From Phycomyces nitens (taxonomy: Eukaryota > Mucoromycota > Mucoromycetes > Mucorales > Phycomycetaceae), in the NCBI GenBank assembly GCA_022702545.1, contig JAHRBC010000001.1, positions 2,294,001 to 2,358,000 on the forward strand: DNA of 64,000 nt. Reading direction: 5' to 3'. The position numbers were made by a program, and so were the translations under genes. The notes beneath the pieces are model-generated. The model was not told the DNA's origin. It ran no database searches and worked only from the letters and a program-made list of their open reading frames with translations. Positions within the stretch are counted from its first letter, which is position 1. Each line of letters opens with the position of its first letter. Positions 22,567 through 32,924 of this stretch are shown in pieces.

Positions 22567-23850
22567 TTGATAAAGCTCATTAATCTTCATTTTATAATCC
22601 AATGTGACATATCCTTTACCTCTGCAAATATGGCGCGAGATGCAAGTAATAAAAGTAGTGAGCAATACGGTTACCTTTCTGATCTTTTTCAGATATATCT
22701 AGATCATTCACTACACAAAAAAGAATTCCCAAAAAATACGAGATCCATCGAGTATTTTTTTTTAAAGAATAATTGAGATTCCCAAGTGGATAAAAGCAGC
22801 AAAACGCTGGTTTCTGGAAACGATGAACTAAGATGTCTTTTTGGCTGAAATGAGAATGACCAAGGCATTATTCAACAAGCTGTAATATATGGGCAAAAAG
22901 CATAGGCTTCAAAAGTCTAACAGAAAGTCCAAGCAAACTAATGGAAAAATTTGGATTGCAATTGTCCTGGAAAGACTAGGCAACAATGCAAAGGCGGCTT
23001 TCCATGGGAAAACTGCAAAAATATCTGGTTCTGGAAGCAAGCAAGCAATATATAACCAAAGCTGACATGTATCTTTAAATATTGTTACCTGGGTATTTGG
23101 AAGTGTTATGAATGTTACTCTTCAATTCTTTGTGGTTATTGTGTTTATGAAAGACAAGTTTATTTTCTGACCAAGCGAGGATAAGAAGCAACATATCATC
23201 AAACCAAATGAGGAGATCTTTGGGTTTCCTAATCTTGATAGATTTATCTAAGGTTGTATATTTTTACTATCAGTAACAGAATCCTGGAAGAATGATGAAT
23301 TTTATAGTCAAAAATCAGAGTATTTAGTTAATGTTCTTGTAATCTGCGACTACAACAAGAATATCAGGTACTTCTCTTCTGATTTCTTTGGTTAATCCAA
23401 CAACATGCATGTTCTATCAGAGTCAAGCATAGACTTTGATACGAACCAGTATTTCTCTGGAGACTAGTATGTCTTGGCAGATGGACGATACAATGTTACT
23501 TCCTTCTTGGTACCTGTCCGCAAGAAGCCCAGAAGCCGATCTATGAAAAATAGTTATAAAAAACCTAAGTTTTACATCGCAATGAAAAAAGATTTAAATC
23601 AAGTATGCATTTGAGATTCTCAAAGAGAGATTCTATTCTCTCAAGACCATTCCAACCAGGGTTAAAAAGTTTAAAGACATTCTTAAAGCCAGATCATAGA
23701 TCAAAGTGTGTATTGTTTTGAGCAATTTTTTGATAGAACAGGTTAATGCTAAAGACACTATCAAGAAAAAAAGCCTACTGAAATGAGTTGGAGAGGTTCT
23801 GTTTGGCGAGGATTTTTAAATATTCTGAGAAGAAAATTGTGTGAGTTGGG
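22567..23850 (+). pseudogene. PIF/Harbinger-type DDE transposase remnant
   Basis: Conceptual translation across many stops and frame changes gives ordered fragments of a Harbinger transposase. These include an N-terminal helix-turn-helix-like part (WIAIVLERLGNNAKAAF), then NVLVICDYNKNIRYFSSDFFG, then NQYFSGD followed by YVLADGRYNVTSFLVPVRKK, and a later WRGFLNIL block. The pair CDYNKxIRYFS and YVLADxxY is characteristic of PIF/Harbinger endonucleases, where D residues of the DDE triad lie. Stops interrupt every block, so it cannot make protein. I could not define its terminal repeats. Confidence 0.6.
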
Positions 23851-24104
23851 CATACCTTTGACAAGCGTAGGAACGAGATTATAGTGAATAATTACAGTAG
23901 GATAAATACTATTTTACTTCCCAAGAATGGGCAGTCCTCACGCCTTAGTAGTTGTGTATTTTATTCTTCTTTCTTCTCTTTTCATTTTTAACAGTAAAGA
24001 CATGTGGTTTTTTATACATATTCCTTACCTATCAAAGTTAAAAAGCAAGTTTTAAATATTTCTAGTAAGACTAAGAACAATAGCAAGAAAATATTAGTTA
24101 TATG

Positions 24105-24420
24105 TGACACGTTGCGTGTAACTCCATATTTCCGGCTGGCCCAAACATATCATATCTTCTCAAATCTTCCTGTATCGATTATGTAAACAAATTGGTTAAG
24201 TAATGACCTTGGGAAGAACATAATTGCTACGTCTGGCGCAGCAATCAATTGAAAATCATAAGGATTGTAACAAAGAATCCCAACAACATTTATCTATTCC
24301 TATCTATCTCTATTATTCATTATTAACTATCCAAAGAAGCATGATCTATCCCAACATTTTAACAATAGCTTAGTAATATCATACTAATTATATTATTTTA
24401 TTTATTATCGAAATGTCTAT
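24105..24420 (+). repeat. Left arm of a 316-bp inverted repeat
   Basis: The reverse complement of this segment matches 29773-30088 over its whole length with about ten differences by eye and no net indel (about 97 percent). It starts TGACACGTTG and ends AAATGTCTAT. An internal GATTGCT...AGCAATC hairpin is seen at about 24230. It could be a terminal inverted repeat of a 6-kb element or a solo LTR-like copy. Confidence 0.85.
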
Positions 24421-24589
24421 CACTACGGCGGAAATATCGGTAGATATCTGCCGTTTTTTGCCACTATAAAAACGGTAGCTGCTACCAAACTCGCCTTACA
24501 CAAGGTCATATCCACCATCTTTCCCCACCAAAAAAACTGTAGTTATGTGACCAAAACGGTAGATATCTACCGTTTTCTTAGCCGTAGTG
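24421..24589. mobile_element. MITE-like element with CACTACGGC termini
   Basis: A 169-nt segment begins CACTACGGC and ends GCCGTAGTG. It contains three copies of a CGGTAGatatcTACCG-like palindrome, the last perfect. It abuts the inner edge of the left inverted-repeat arm exactly. No target-site duplication is evident. Flanking TATCGAAA and TTTCGATA suggest the inverted termini might extend about 15 nt further out. Confidence 0.65.
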
Positions 24590-26400
24590 TGATGTGTTTT
24601 CGATACAGACAGAAGACCGAAGAACCACAAACACGACGTGACGAAAGTAAGGTAAAGATAATGAATAGTGGGGGCGAGGAAGGAAGGAGTGACATGCTTT
24701 AGACGGACAGGCCCAAAACGCAGGGTGACAATTTCAGTTTAAAAGAGAAGGGATATCATAATCGTATACGGTATGTAACTCACTCCAAATACTTGGGTCT
24801 TGAGCATTACATCCTTCTGTCCTCAACTTTTCACGCTTATCTTTACTTACATTGCCCTTTTCTAAAAAAATTGATATAACCTCCCCTTTTTTTATTGCCT
24901 TCAAAGAATATCATCTATTTCTATAACATCTATATATCACTTTACTATATTATTATTATCTCAAAGGTGTTAATATTTAGAAAAAATTATTTTTATCTCT
25001 AATAAAAAAAACTGTTTGAGAAAAAAGAAGCAAGCCAAATAAAATTATTCTTATATTCTTCAGTTTATTTATGTATACATGTTTTGGCTGTTTAATCTAG
25101 TATGTGCTAATGTTTGGTAAAATAGCTAAAGGGGTTTGATCAAGATCATTTTGCTTATAAAACAAACTGACTTAAACACCTTTACATTACAGCAGTTAAC
25201 AGTAAGTCTCACTAAAAACTAGACTGCTATATCGTAATTCTCAATCTTGTATATAATAATACATACTATATATATTGGTAATGATAATATCAAGAAATAT
25301 CTTTAAACATTTTTCTAAAATATAAATCATTTCCAAACAAGAATAACACTTAACAATGTAAAATAGATATAATGTTTCAAAATAATTTATTTGTCATAGT
25401 ACATAGTCAAGTCAAATTAAGTCAAGTCAAGCAAGTCCATTTAAAAGTAAAGTTTTTTTTTTGTTTTTTTTTCCTCTGGTTTTTGGGTTATTTGTGATAG
25501 GGTTGTAGGGTTTTGGGGAGGTTTTTTTTTTGATTTTTTGATCTTTGTTTTTTGATTTTTGATTTGCTTTTGCGCTTTGTCTTGGTCAATCTTCTTCTTC
25601 TGCTTCCATTCAATCCTCATCTTCCCGCATCGCAGCAGCTTAGTCTTCGGTCTCTGCCACCACTCGGTCTTCCTGCACTGTCAAGGATCGGTCTTCCACT
25701 CTGTTCAACGTTGGCCTTTCCGCACGATTCAATGCTAGTCTTCTTGCGCCATTCGATCTAGGTCTTCTCTCTTTATCCAATCCAGGTCTTCTGCTTTATC
25801 CAACACAAAGTCTTCTCGCCTTGTTCGATCTTCGTTTGCTTTCTTTGTCCAATTTCAATTTCTTTGGAGTTTGATACTTGTCTTTTTACTTTGTTCATGT
25901 TCATTGTCAAATTTTAACGGATTCCGTATATTCAATTTTTTTTAAATGGTCGATAATTTGGAAACCAAGCCTCACAAGCGCCCTAGAGGAAAGAACATCT
26001 ACTCATATGCTTGCAACTCACCTTAAGACTATCTGGCCTACAGGAATAGTGTATGTCTTCCCTGATTCTTACCACATAGAAACATATGACCTTGTACATT
26101 TTCTTCTCAAGGGCCCGTTTTATAGGACTATTCCAGAAGATGAAAATGTACTAAAGCCATATGCTTCTATATAGGGATCAACAAAAGAGATACCTGATGC
26201 CTGTAGACCAGACAGCCAAAAGGGGAGTTGCAAGCACATGAGTTGGTGTTCTTTCCTGGAGGACTCCTGTGGACCATCGTCTTTCATTATATCATCTTTA
26301 ACATTTTGGACATCTAGAGAAAGATAATACATATATATTAGTACATGTTCTTCATCATAAATCACAAGAGATCAATAGGTACTTACAGTTCAAATTGTAT
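24590..26400. other. Non-coding interior of the inverted-repeat element, part 1
   Basis: AT-rich with T-runs near 25450-25550 and a weak run of CTTCNGC-type repeats near 25600-25830. A 98-codon frame at 25878-26174 shows no recognisable domain. No gene is called. Confidence 0.5.
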
Positions 26401-26754
26401 AAAGGATGCTACCACCACTTTAACCACCGAAGGCGTCTTTCGAGAGATCTTCCTTCTTGCGGAGAGCGCCTTTTTTTTAGCACTTCTCCTTTTTTTTTGA
26501 TTGTTTGTAATTTCATTGCAATTCTTCTTTGAATTAAACTCATAATTGGATTCATAGGAAACGGCATTGATCTTGTCTTCAAACGCAGAAAGCAAACTTG
26601 GAATCGAATTCGGAAATCCAACCTGGCATCAAACTCGGCGTCGAACTTGGCGTCGAACTCGGAAATCCAACTTGACATCGAACTTTGCCTTTGGAATTTG
26701 CACCAAACCACGCATCGGACCACACCAAACATTACTTCGGACTTCACCTTGAGC

Positions 26755-26860
26755 CATACACTGGACTTTGCATTAAACTTTGCACTGGACTTTGCATTAA
26801 ACTTTGCACTGGACTTGGACTTGAACTTGGCATTGGAATATGGATTGAATTTGACATTGG
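26755..26860. repeat. 24-nt tandem repeat
   Basis: Copies of a unit close to GCATTAAACTTTGCACTGGACTTT, with decayed copies on either side. On the minus strand they would read as a KSSAKFNA-type repeat. Confidence 0.75.
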
Positions 26861-26970
26861 ACTTTTGCAGGTATACATTTGAGATTTGGTTTTTGGGAGA
26901 TTGGGATTTGGTTTTTGTAAGGCAGAGATTTGGTTGTTTTGACTTGACTTGTTTTTCTTTGTTTTTTTTT

Positions 26971-27182
26971 GGTTTGGTTTGGTTTGGTTTGGTTTGGCTT
27001 GGCTTGGCTTGGCTTGGCTTGGTTTGGTTTGATTTGATTTGATTTGATTTGATTTGATTTGATTTGATTTGATTTGATTTGATTTGATTTGATTTGATTT
27101 GTTTTGACTTGACTTGACTTGTTTTGTTTTGTTTTGTTTTTCTTTGTTTTTCTTTGTTTGATTTGGTTTGATTTGGTTTGAC
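26971..27182. repeat. Pentanucleotide (TTTGR)n array
   Basis: Runs of GGTTT, then GGCTT, then GATTT, then GTTTT units, about 40 in total. It creates a spurious 290-codon open frame on the minus strand, because five-base units translate to a five-residue repeat in every frame. Confidence 0.95.
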
Positions 27183-27309
27183 TTTAATTAGCCTGAGGTG
27201 ACTTGAAAGATATCTTGACTGGGGATCATAATCCTTGGCTGGATTTGTCATACTAAGAGAATATTTATAATGAGTATCCATGCTTGATTAGAGTTCGCTT
27301 TTTTATATT

Positions 27310-27700
27310 ACCTTGACTAGGAGTCTGTGTCTATGGTTTGGATTCCACCCTTTGGAATCTGCTTGGCAGTGGGTTAATACCCTTCCATGATCTCGGTCTT
27401 CTGTAATAGTATTGATGGTAAGTATTCGAGCTTTGCTAGAGTGAGCAGTCTAAACTACCTTGACTGTGGGTCTCTGCCCATGGTTTGGCCCAACCCATCG
27501 GATATTTCTTAGTGGTGCGCAATTATTTCGAATTTGCCCAAACGCCTTGGAATTTCCTTGATGGCATGTTGATACCCTTGGCTGGATTCAGCGCTTCGGA
27601 ACTTTCTTGATAGTGGGTCTTTACCCTGGGTTGGGCCCATATTCTTGAACTTTTCTTGACGGTGGGGGTCACCCAAGATTGGGCCTTACCCGAGGTTGTT
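27310..27700. repeat. Diverged tandem repeat of about 50 nt
   Basis: At least five related segments share CTTGAC/T(N)GTGGGTCT...ACCC...GGTTGGGCCCA...GGAATTTC. They start near 27312, 27460, 27556, 27611 and 27655. The copies are considerably diverged. No coding sense was found. Confidence 0.55.
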
Positions 27701-27819
27701 GAACCTCTTTTGTACTCCTGTTCATACTGTGGGTATTTCGTGAACAGGAGTCTTTTTACCCCCCTCGGCAGCATTTTGAGAGGGGGGTAACGGCATTTGC
27801 GGCATAGATATAACCAAAA

Positions 27820-27966
27820 GGTTCTCCGGCAGAAGCAACAGGACTACCAGTGGAAGGAGCAGGTCCACTGGTAGAAGCAACAGGTCCGCCGGTGGAGGCA
27901 ACAAATCCACCGGCGGTAGCAACAGGGCCACTGGTGGAGGCAACAGGCCCACCAGTGGAGCAACAC
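27820..27966. repeat. Minisatellite, 7 x 21 nt
   Basis: Seven back-to-back 21-nt units close to GGTCCACCGGTGGAGGCAAC. The minus strand reads as an imperfect heptapeptide repeat (GPVASTS) within a 72-codon frame, 27756-27974. This could be part of a coding repeat or a decayed element; no flanking exon was identified. Confidence 0.85.
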
Positions 27967-27969
27967 AAA

Positions 27970-29772
27970 CACAAAGCAACAGGAACTTACATTAAAAAAA
28001 GGTGCGCCCCGTCCACCAGCAGAAAGTAATAAGGAAACCAGTAGTCCCCAGGCGGCAACCAGTGGTTAAAACGGAAGCACAAACAGAAATGGGTCCTCAC
28101 CCCACGAGGGTTGAACCAACAACGGTAGAGCGACCAGCCTGGTATTAACCACGATCCAACACAGGCATACAAGCACTGCATTTGTGGGGAGCTTCGCCAC
28201 AAGCGTGGAGTACCCTTGCCATAAGCAGAGGATAATACTCCTGCTCACTGGTCCTCTATAGGATGTCCTCTTGTGGATCCGCCTACCACAGGACAATCCT
28301 ACCAGATAAAATGGCTTAGTTTGATTTGTTTCATGAAAAAAAGACAGCACGCGTACAAAATAAAAAGTACTTATCTTTACAATGAGTGAGATGCCGCTTC
28401 ACATACTCAGAGAATGAGGATGATCCTGAAAGGCCGTATTTCTGTTTGTGATTCTTCCGCTTTCCACCAGAAGCGCGCCTAGCTTCTACCAGTAACCCGT
28501 ATACTCCCCGCTAGTGGCACAGAATGGGGCGCGTCTGGACAGGACTCGTGCAGGTGGGCAACGGATATCGTCTTGAGCCAAAGGATTCATGCAAGTGGGC
28601 GCACGGGCAGAGTCTTGGGACCAACGAGTTACCATAGTTGAGGTAAGAATGGTGAAAGAGAGAAAGAGAGAGTAGAGAGAGTAGAGAGAGAAACTAGAAA
28701 AACGCCCATTTTTATAGTTTATCTCCCATTCTTGGTTTTTTTAGGGAGGTGGAATTGGGTGACGTTTCTGTGGGAGCTTTTCTAAGAATGTTTCAAATAT
28801 TGCAAATATTCCTTTTCTTAAGATCATGTGATTTTAGCTTATGATAATAAAAGAATAGCTAAGGATTCGAGCTTTTTATTATTCTCATATAGCGAGAGTT
28901 CGTTCCATCTATCTTTATATATGCATTAAGCATACATATGCACGTTTTCTGATATATATTTAATTGTTTTATAGTGATTGACCTGCTGTTAATTATAGGA
29001 TAAAAATATTGGTTTGCTGTCAATATGAAAATGTGCTAAAAAAATAAAGGTAAAAAGTACAGGCAATCGAAAAAAGGAAAAAAGAGAAACCTATCCAGAA
29101 AGTATAACATATTGTCTATATATAGAAGAGAAGAATTCGTTAGTCATTAAACCGAAAACACTTTTAAATCAAAGGCAAAGGCCTAATAGACGTTTCGTAT
29201 GAAGTTGGTAGTAATTACTGTAAGTAGGATTTTATGAGGAAACAAGAAAAGACCGTACTGTCTAGATAACTATTCTCGAGCCTCAAACGCACTGATCAAT
29301 CTCCACAACATAGAATTATTTTCATTGCCTAGTGCACCACTACCAAAATTATAGACATACCTACAAACATAGTCTATCTCAGCATACCATGACTATACTT
29401 CCTCAATTTCTCTCTCTTATTCAGGATTCTAATTGATATAATCCCTGACCCAAAGATACCAGTTTTTCACAAATTATTTACAAGCCATGGATTAAGCCTG
29501 CCACAGCCACTCAAAACATTCTTTTTCGGCGCTTTGGACGTCTCATTGTCTTCAACATCTTGGTCTTCTTCAGTGTGATACGGGCTGTGTTGGTTTATGT
29601 AATGAAGTGGTGCAAACGGTTAAAAGAAAAAGAGAGTAAATATCGATCTCCTCTAACAACTCCTTAGCCCAAATATTGGCAATCGGCAGCTTGTTCTCTT
29701 GAAAAGGATGTGTAAAAGAAAAGAAGTGAAGTGTAAGGATGTTTTTATTGCTTTCATCGTTTCGATGTTTAT
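27970..29772. other. Non-coding interior of the inverted-repeat element, part 2
   Basis: Includes a GC-richer block at 28000-28640 and an AG-rich tract at about 28650-28695. A 94-codon minus frame (28066-28350) lacks known motifs. At 29481-29668 the plus strand reads KPWIKPATATQ then RRFGRLIVFNILVFFSVIRA without an ATG, a possible remnant exon with one membrane helix. Confidence 0.4.
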
Positions 29773-30088
29773 ATAGACATTTCGATAATAAATAAAATAA
29801 TATAATTAGTATGATATTACTAAGCTATTGTTAAAATGTTGGGATAGATCATGCTTCTTTGGATAGTTAATAATGAATAATAGAGATAGATAGGAATAGA
29901 TAAATGTTGTTGGGGTTCTTTGTTACAATCCTTATGATTTTCAATTGATTGCTGCGCCAGACGTAGCAATCATGTTCTTCCCAAGGTCATTACTTAACCC
30001 ATTTGTTTACATAATTGGTACAGGAAAATTTGGAAAGATATGATATGTTTGGGCCAGCCGGAAATATGGAGCTACACACAACGTGTCA
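29773..30088 (-). repeat. Right arm of the 316-bp inverted repeat
   Basis: Reverse-complement partner of 24105-24420. About nine of roughly ten differences between the arms are C/T or G/A transitions, as expected from deamination of methylated cytosine. Confidence 0.85.
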
Positions 30089-30699
30089 AGTGTATGCCAT
30101 GGTATTTGGGCTATGACTGTTTATTAAAACTATTTCGATAAACTTTGCTCTATCATGGCCAATCAGTTTGACAGAAGATACTTCCATCGGCTATCCTGAC
30201 ATCTTTCTACTTTCATCAACCCAAGGATAGTAGTACTAACTTGAATTCTCAAATACAACAAAAAACCTCCACAGTAAGATTATTACAGCAAATTGTTAAT
30301 CCAAACTTATCTAAATCCTTTGTCACATCATAACCCATCCAATTCCCTGATTCTTACATGAGATATGGTGTTATTTACCTTCATTTGCGGGTAACCCAAA
30401 ATATCCTTTATTTTCTTCTGTCTTCCGTTGATTATATCCCACACAACTTTTTGTTTGTATCTATCAGCTATCACATTTTTCTTCCTGTACAAATATGAGA
30501 TGTTGTAATATATTTAAACTCTTCTGTCCTTGACACTACTGGCTGTAAATTATTTTGAGTATAATACGCATTTGTGTATAATAAGTATTATGTCATTTTT
30601 ACCACCCTCTCCTGTAGAGTAACTCTTTATAATTGTGTACCTAATATATTTGTCATAAGAATGCTCAATAACTTTAGATCCTTCGTAAACTTCCGTATT

Positions 30700-31470
30700 T
30701 CCCTTTATTTCTGACACTACTATGCTCCCATCTCTTACTACTACAGCTAAACCAGCTATCACGGCGAAACTGGGGGCAAAGGTGAATTTCCTAAAGTCTT
30801 GGCTTCTTTTTGAACGGGAGCAGCAAAATATCCTAACCGTCCAGAACATGTTGCTGAAGACACAACTGAAAAACCTTCTCAAAGTCAAGTTGTGTGAGTA
30901 GGCCATCAACATGTCTCTTACGGTGTTAAAGTACGTTACCGAAAAAATTACCTCCACCACCAATACCACCAAAACTGCCGGAAGAAACAAGACTCTCAGT
31001 TCCATCCAGACAGATGCCAGCCAAACCAAGAAAACTGTAGAGACCAAGCAGGCAAGCAAAGAACCAACCTTTCCTGGTTTCAAGCCCAACGGTTCTCGTA
31101 AGCATCCACTGGTCATTTTCAATACGAGTTTATGTGTCTGCTTGCATACAAATATATCAAGTTCAATGATATGAAGCATATCTTGTGATCTTTCGAGATA
31201 ATCATCTCGTGGATCCGAGATGTTCAGTTCCCTGTCTGAAGAACCATGGCTCTTTTGATCCAAGGCGAGTTCAGAGAGAAACACATCCAAATTCTGGCCA
31301 AGCCCAAGGTCTTCCTAGTTGAGAATTTCTCACCAGTTCTAGCCTCACTGATCCCTGATCCCAAGTTACAGGACATACCAGCTGAAGCCAGAGCATCCAA
31401 GGCACAGGAACTCTTTGAGTCTCGGCTAGTAAGAAAAATCTTTCGCATCCTAACCCTCTCCTGAATGAGG
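30700..31470 (+). pseudogene. Possible retroelement gag-like fragments
   Basis: Three consecutive plus-strand open segments (about 30717-30890, 30911-31174, 31246-31464) give hydrophilic Lys/Thr-rich peptides, including ETKQASKEPTFPGFKPNGSR and FSPVLASLIPDPKLQDIP, separated by stops or shifts. They look like a broken retroelement ORF1, but I cannot name the family. The opposite strand carries a 246-codon open frame (30550-31290) with hydrophobic segments, which may be the shadow. The 3' side ends in a CCCCCACTGGGGG palindrome at about 31730. Confidence 0.3.
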
Positions 31471-32207
31471 AGGCTGTGGACATCGTATAGTACCTAGACA
31501 CGCCAACTAAACCAACACATGAATAGACTAAAGAGCGTTTTAGTTAATTCCAACGGTCCACAGCCCCAAGTGAGCCATTATCCCTGCTAAAATCCGCTCC
31601 AAATCTTGGTTCCGTCAGTACCTTGTTTATTCTTGATTCTTTGCGTCTCGCCTTTTCTTTCTCTATATAATTATTTCGCATGTATCATTTAGCTGTATGT
31701 TTTTATTTACTTTCTTAAAAGCTGTTTTCCCCCACTGGGGGTTTTCTGTGCTATCTTTTCTCTCTCAATGATTATTATTTATGTTATCTGTGTCAAAACT
31801 TCTTTTTACTTCGTTATTATTTATGTTACCACAGTAATTAGGGGGTTCTTTTTTATTTACTTATTTCTATATCCTCAACAACCCTTTTCATTCTTATAGG
31901 TAGCCTATATGCTTTTAGTGTGCCAGGTCTTATTATCCACGAATAAAACAATATACTTTTACATTAATACACCTATTATACTTGGCCATAACAAGTATAT
32001 TAAGATATATCTACCTCCAAAAGACTTTCCAAATATGTTACCACAGCCAAATACTTTGTCAACAAAATATTGACGATCAAACCGAGATACACTGGTGTAA
32101 TTGCACAATTGATCATATTTTCTCAGGAGAAAAGAGAAAAAAAATGACGCCAAAATGTTTAGAACGATGATAATATTAAAGTCCTTGGATATACTACTAT
32201 TATGGAA
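31471..32207. other. Spacer, no supported gene
   Basis: AT-rich sequence downstream of the gag-like fragments, probably the 3' part of the same dead element. Nothing else was seen. Confidence 0.4.
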
Positions 32208-32689
32208 TTAGGCAGAGGTGACAAATGCATTGAGCTTCTCGAGATCAGCACACTCTTCTTCAACCAGACGATCTCCAGCACCAGACTAAAGAAAAAGATC
32301 CAGCATGATTAGATTTCTCGATAAACTCACCCAGCTTCTTTTATATTCATATATATTCATATATGTATATGGCATGTGCTTACGGTAGTCCACTTGTAGA
32401 GTGTGGGGATAGCAGGAATGGTGAAGTCGGTGCGAGAGCGATAAGGGTTGTTGTTGGCGTTTCTCCATTCATCACGAGAACCAACGGCCGCCTCAATGAG
32501 AACAGAGTTCTGGACGGGCAAGAGTGCCTTGCGAATCAAAGGATCAGCAATCACGCAATCAGGGCACCAGGATTCATCGGTCTCGGGAAGCTCGGTACCA
32601 AAGAACAGAACAAAGACCTTGTTGGTACCGTCGAGCTCCTTCTTGAGGGTTTCGTCAAAGGCATCGGCGCTGACACGGATGGATCGCAT
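32208..32689 (-). CDS. Thioredoxin-like protein, TXNDC17 (TRP14) type
   Basis: Two exons (32384-32689 and 32208-32285) give 127 residues, close to TXNDC17. The active-site motif is WCPDCV, with a preceding VFVLFFGTELPETDESWCPD that matches the DUF953/TRP14 family, then VGSRDEWRNANNNPYR and IPAIPTLYKWTT. TRP14 proteins are cytosolic disulfide reductases acting on selected substrates and on cystine. The exon 2 peptide SGAGDRLVEEECADLEKLN completes the fold. The gene is intact although flanked on both sides by dead mobile elements. A multi-T/TATA region precedes the ATG. Confidence 0.92.
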
Positions 32690-32924
32690 GATTGATTATT
32701 AAGAAGGTGTAAATAACAATAAAAATAAGAGTGAATCGATTTTTGTCAACGGGAATCTAAAATATAATTATTTTGTTTGTTTTGAAACAAAGCTTAATTT
32801 CTTTTTATAGAAAGTATAATTAGAAAATATCGACCAATCATGAATTAGATTGTGCTCTCACAGGAACAAGATGTCGTCCAATGAGAAATAAATTTTCGCT
32901 GCCATAGGAATCATATGCTGCTTT

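Noticed and set aside
26409..27281. 290-codon minus-strand frame with KSNQI repeats
   Set aside because: It is produced by the pentanucleotide and 24-nt arrays, which lack stops in this frame. There is no domain outside the repeats.
28080..28190. tRNA-like or SINE-like B-box (GGTTCAACCC on the minus strand)
   Set aside because: No acceptor stem, anticodon arm or convincing A-box could be folded around it.
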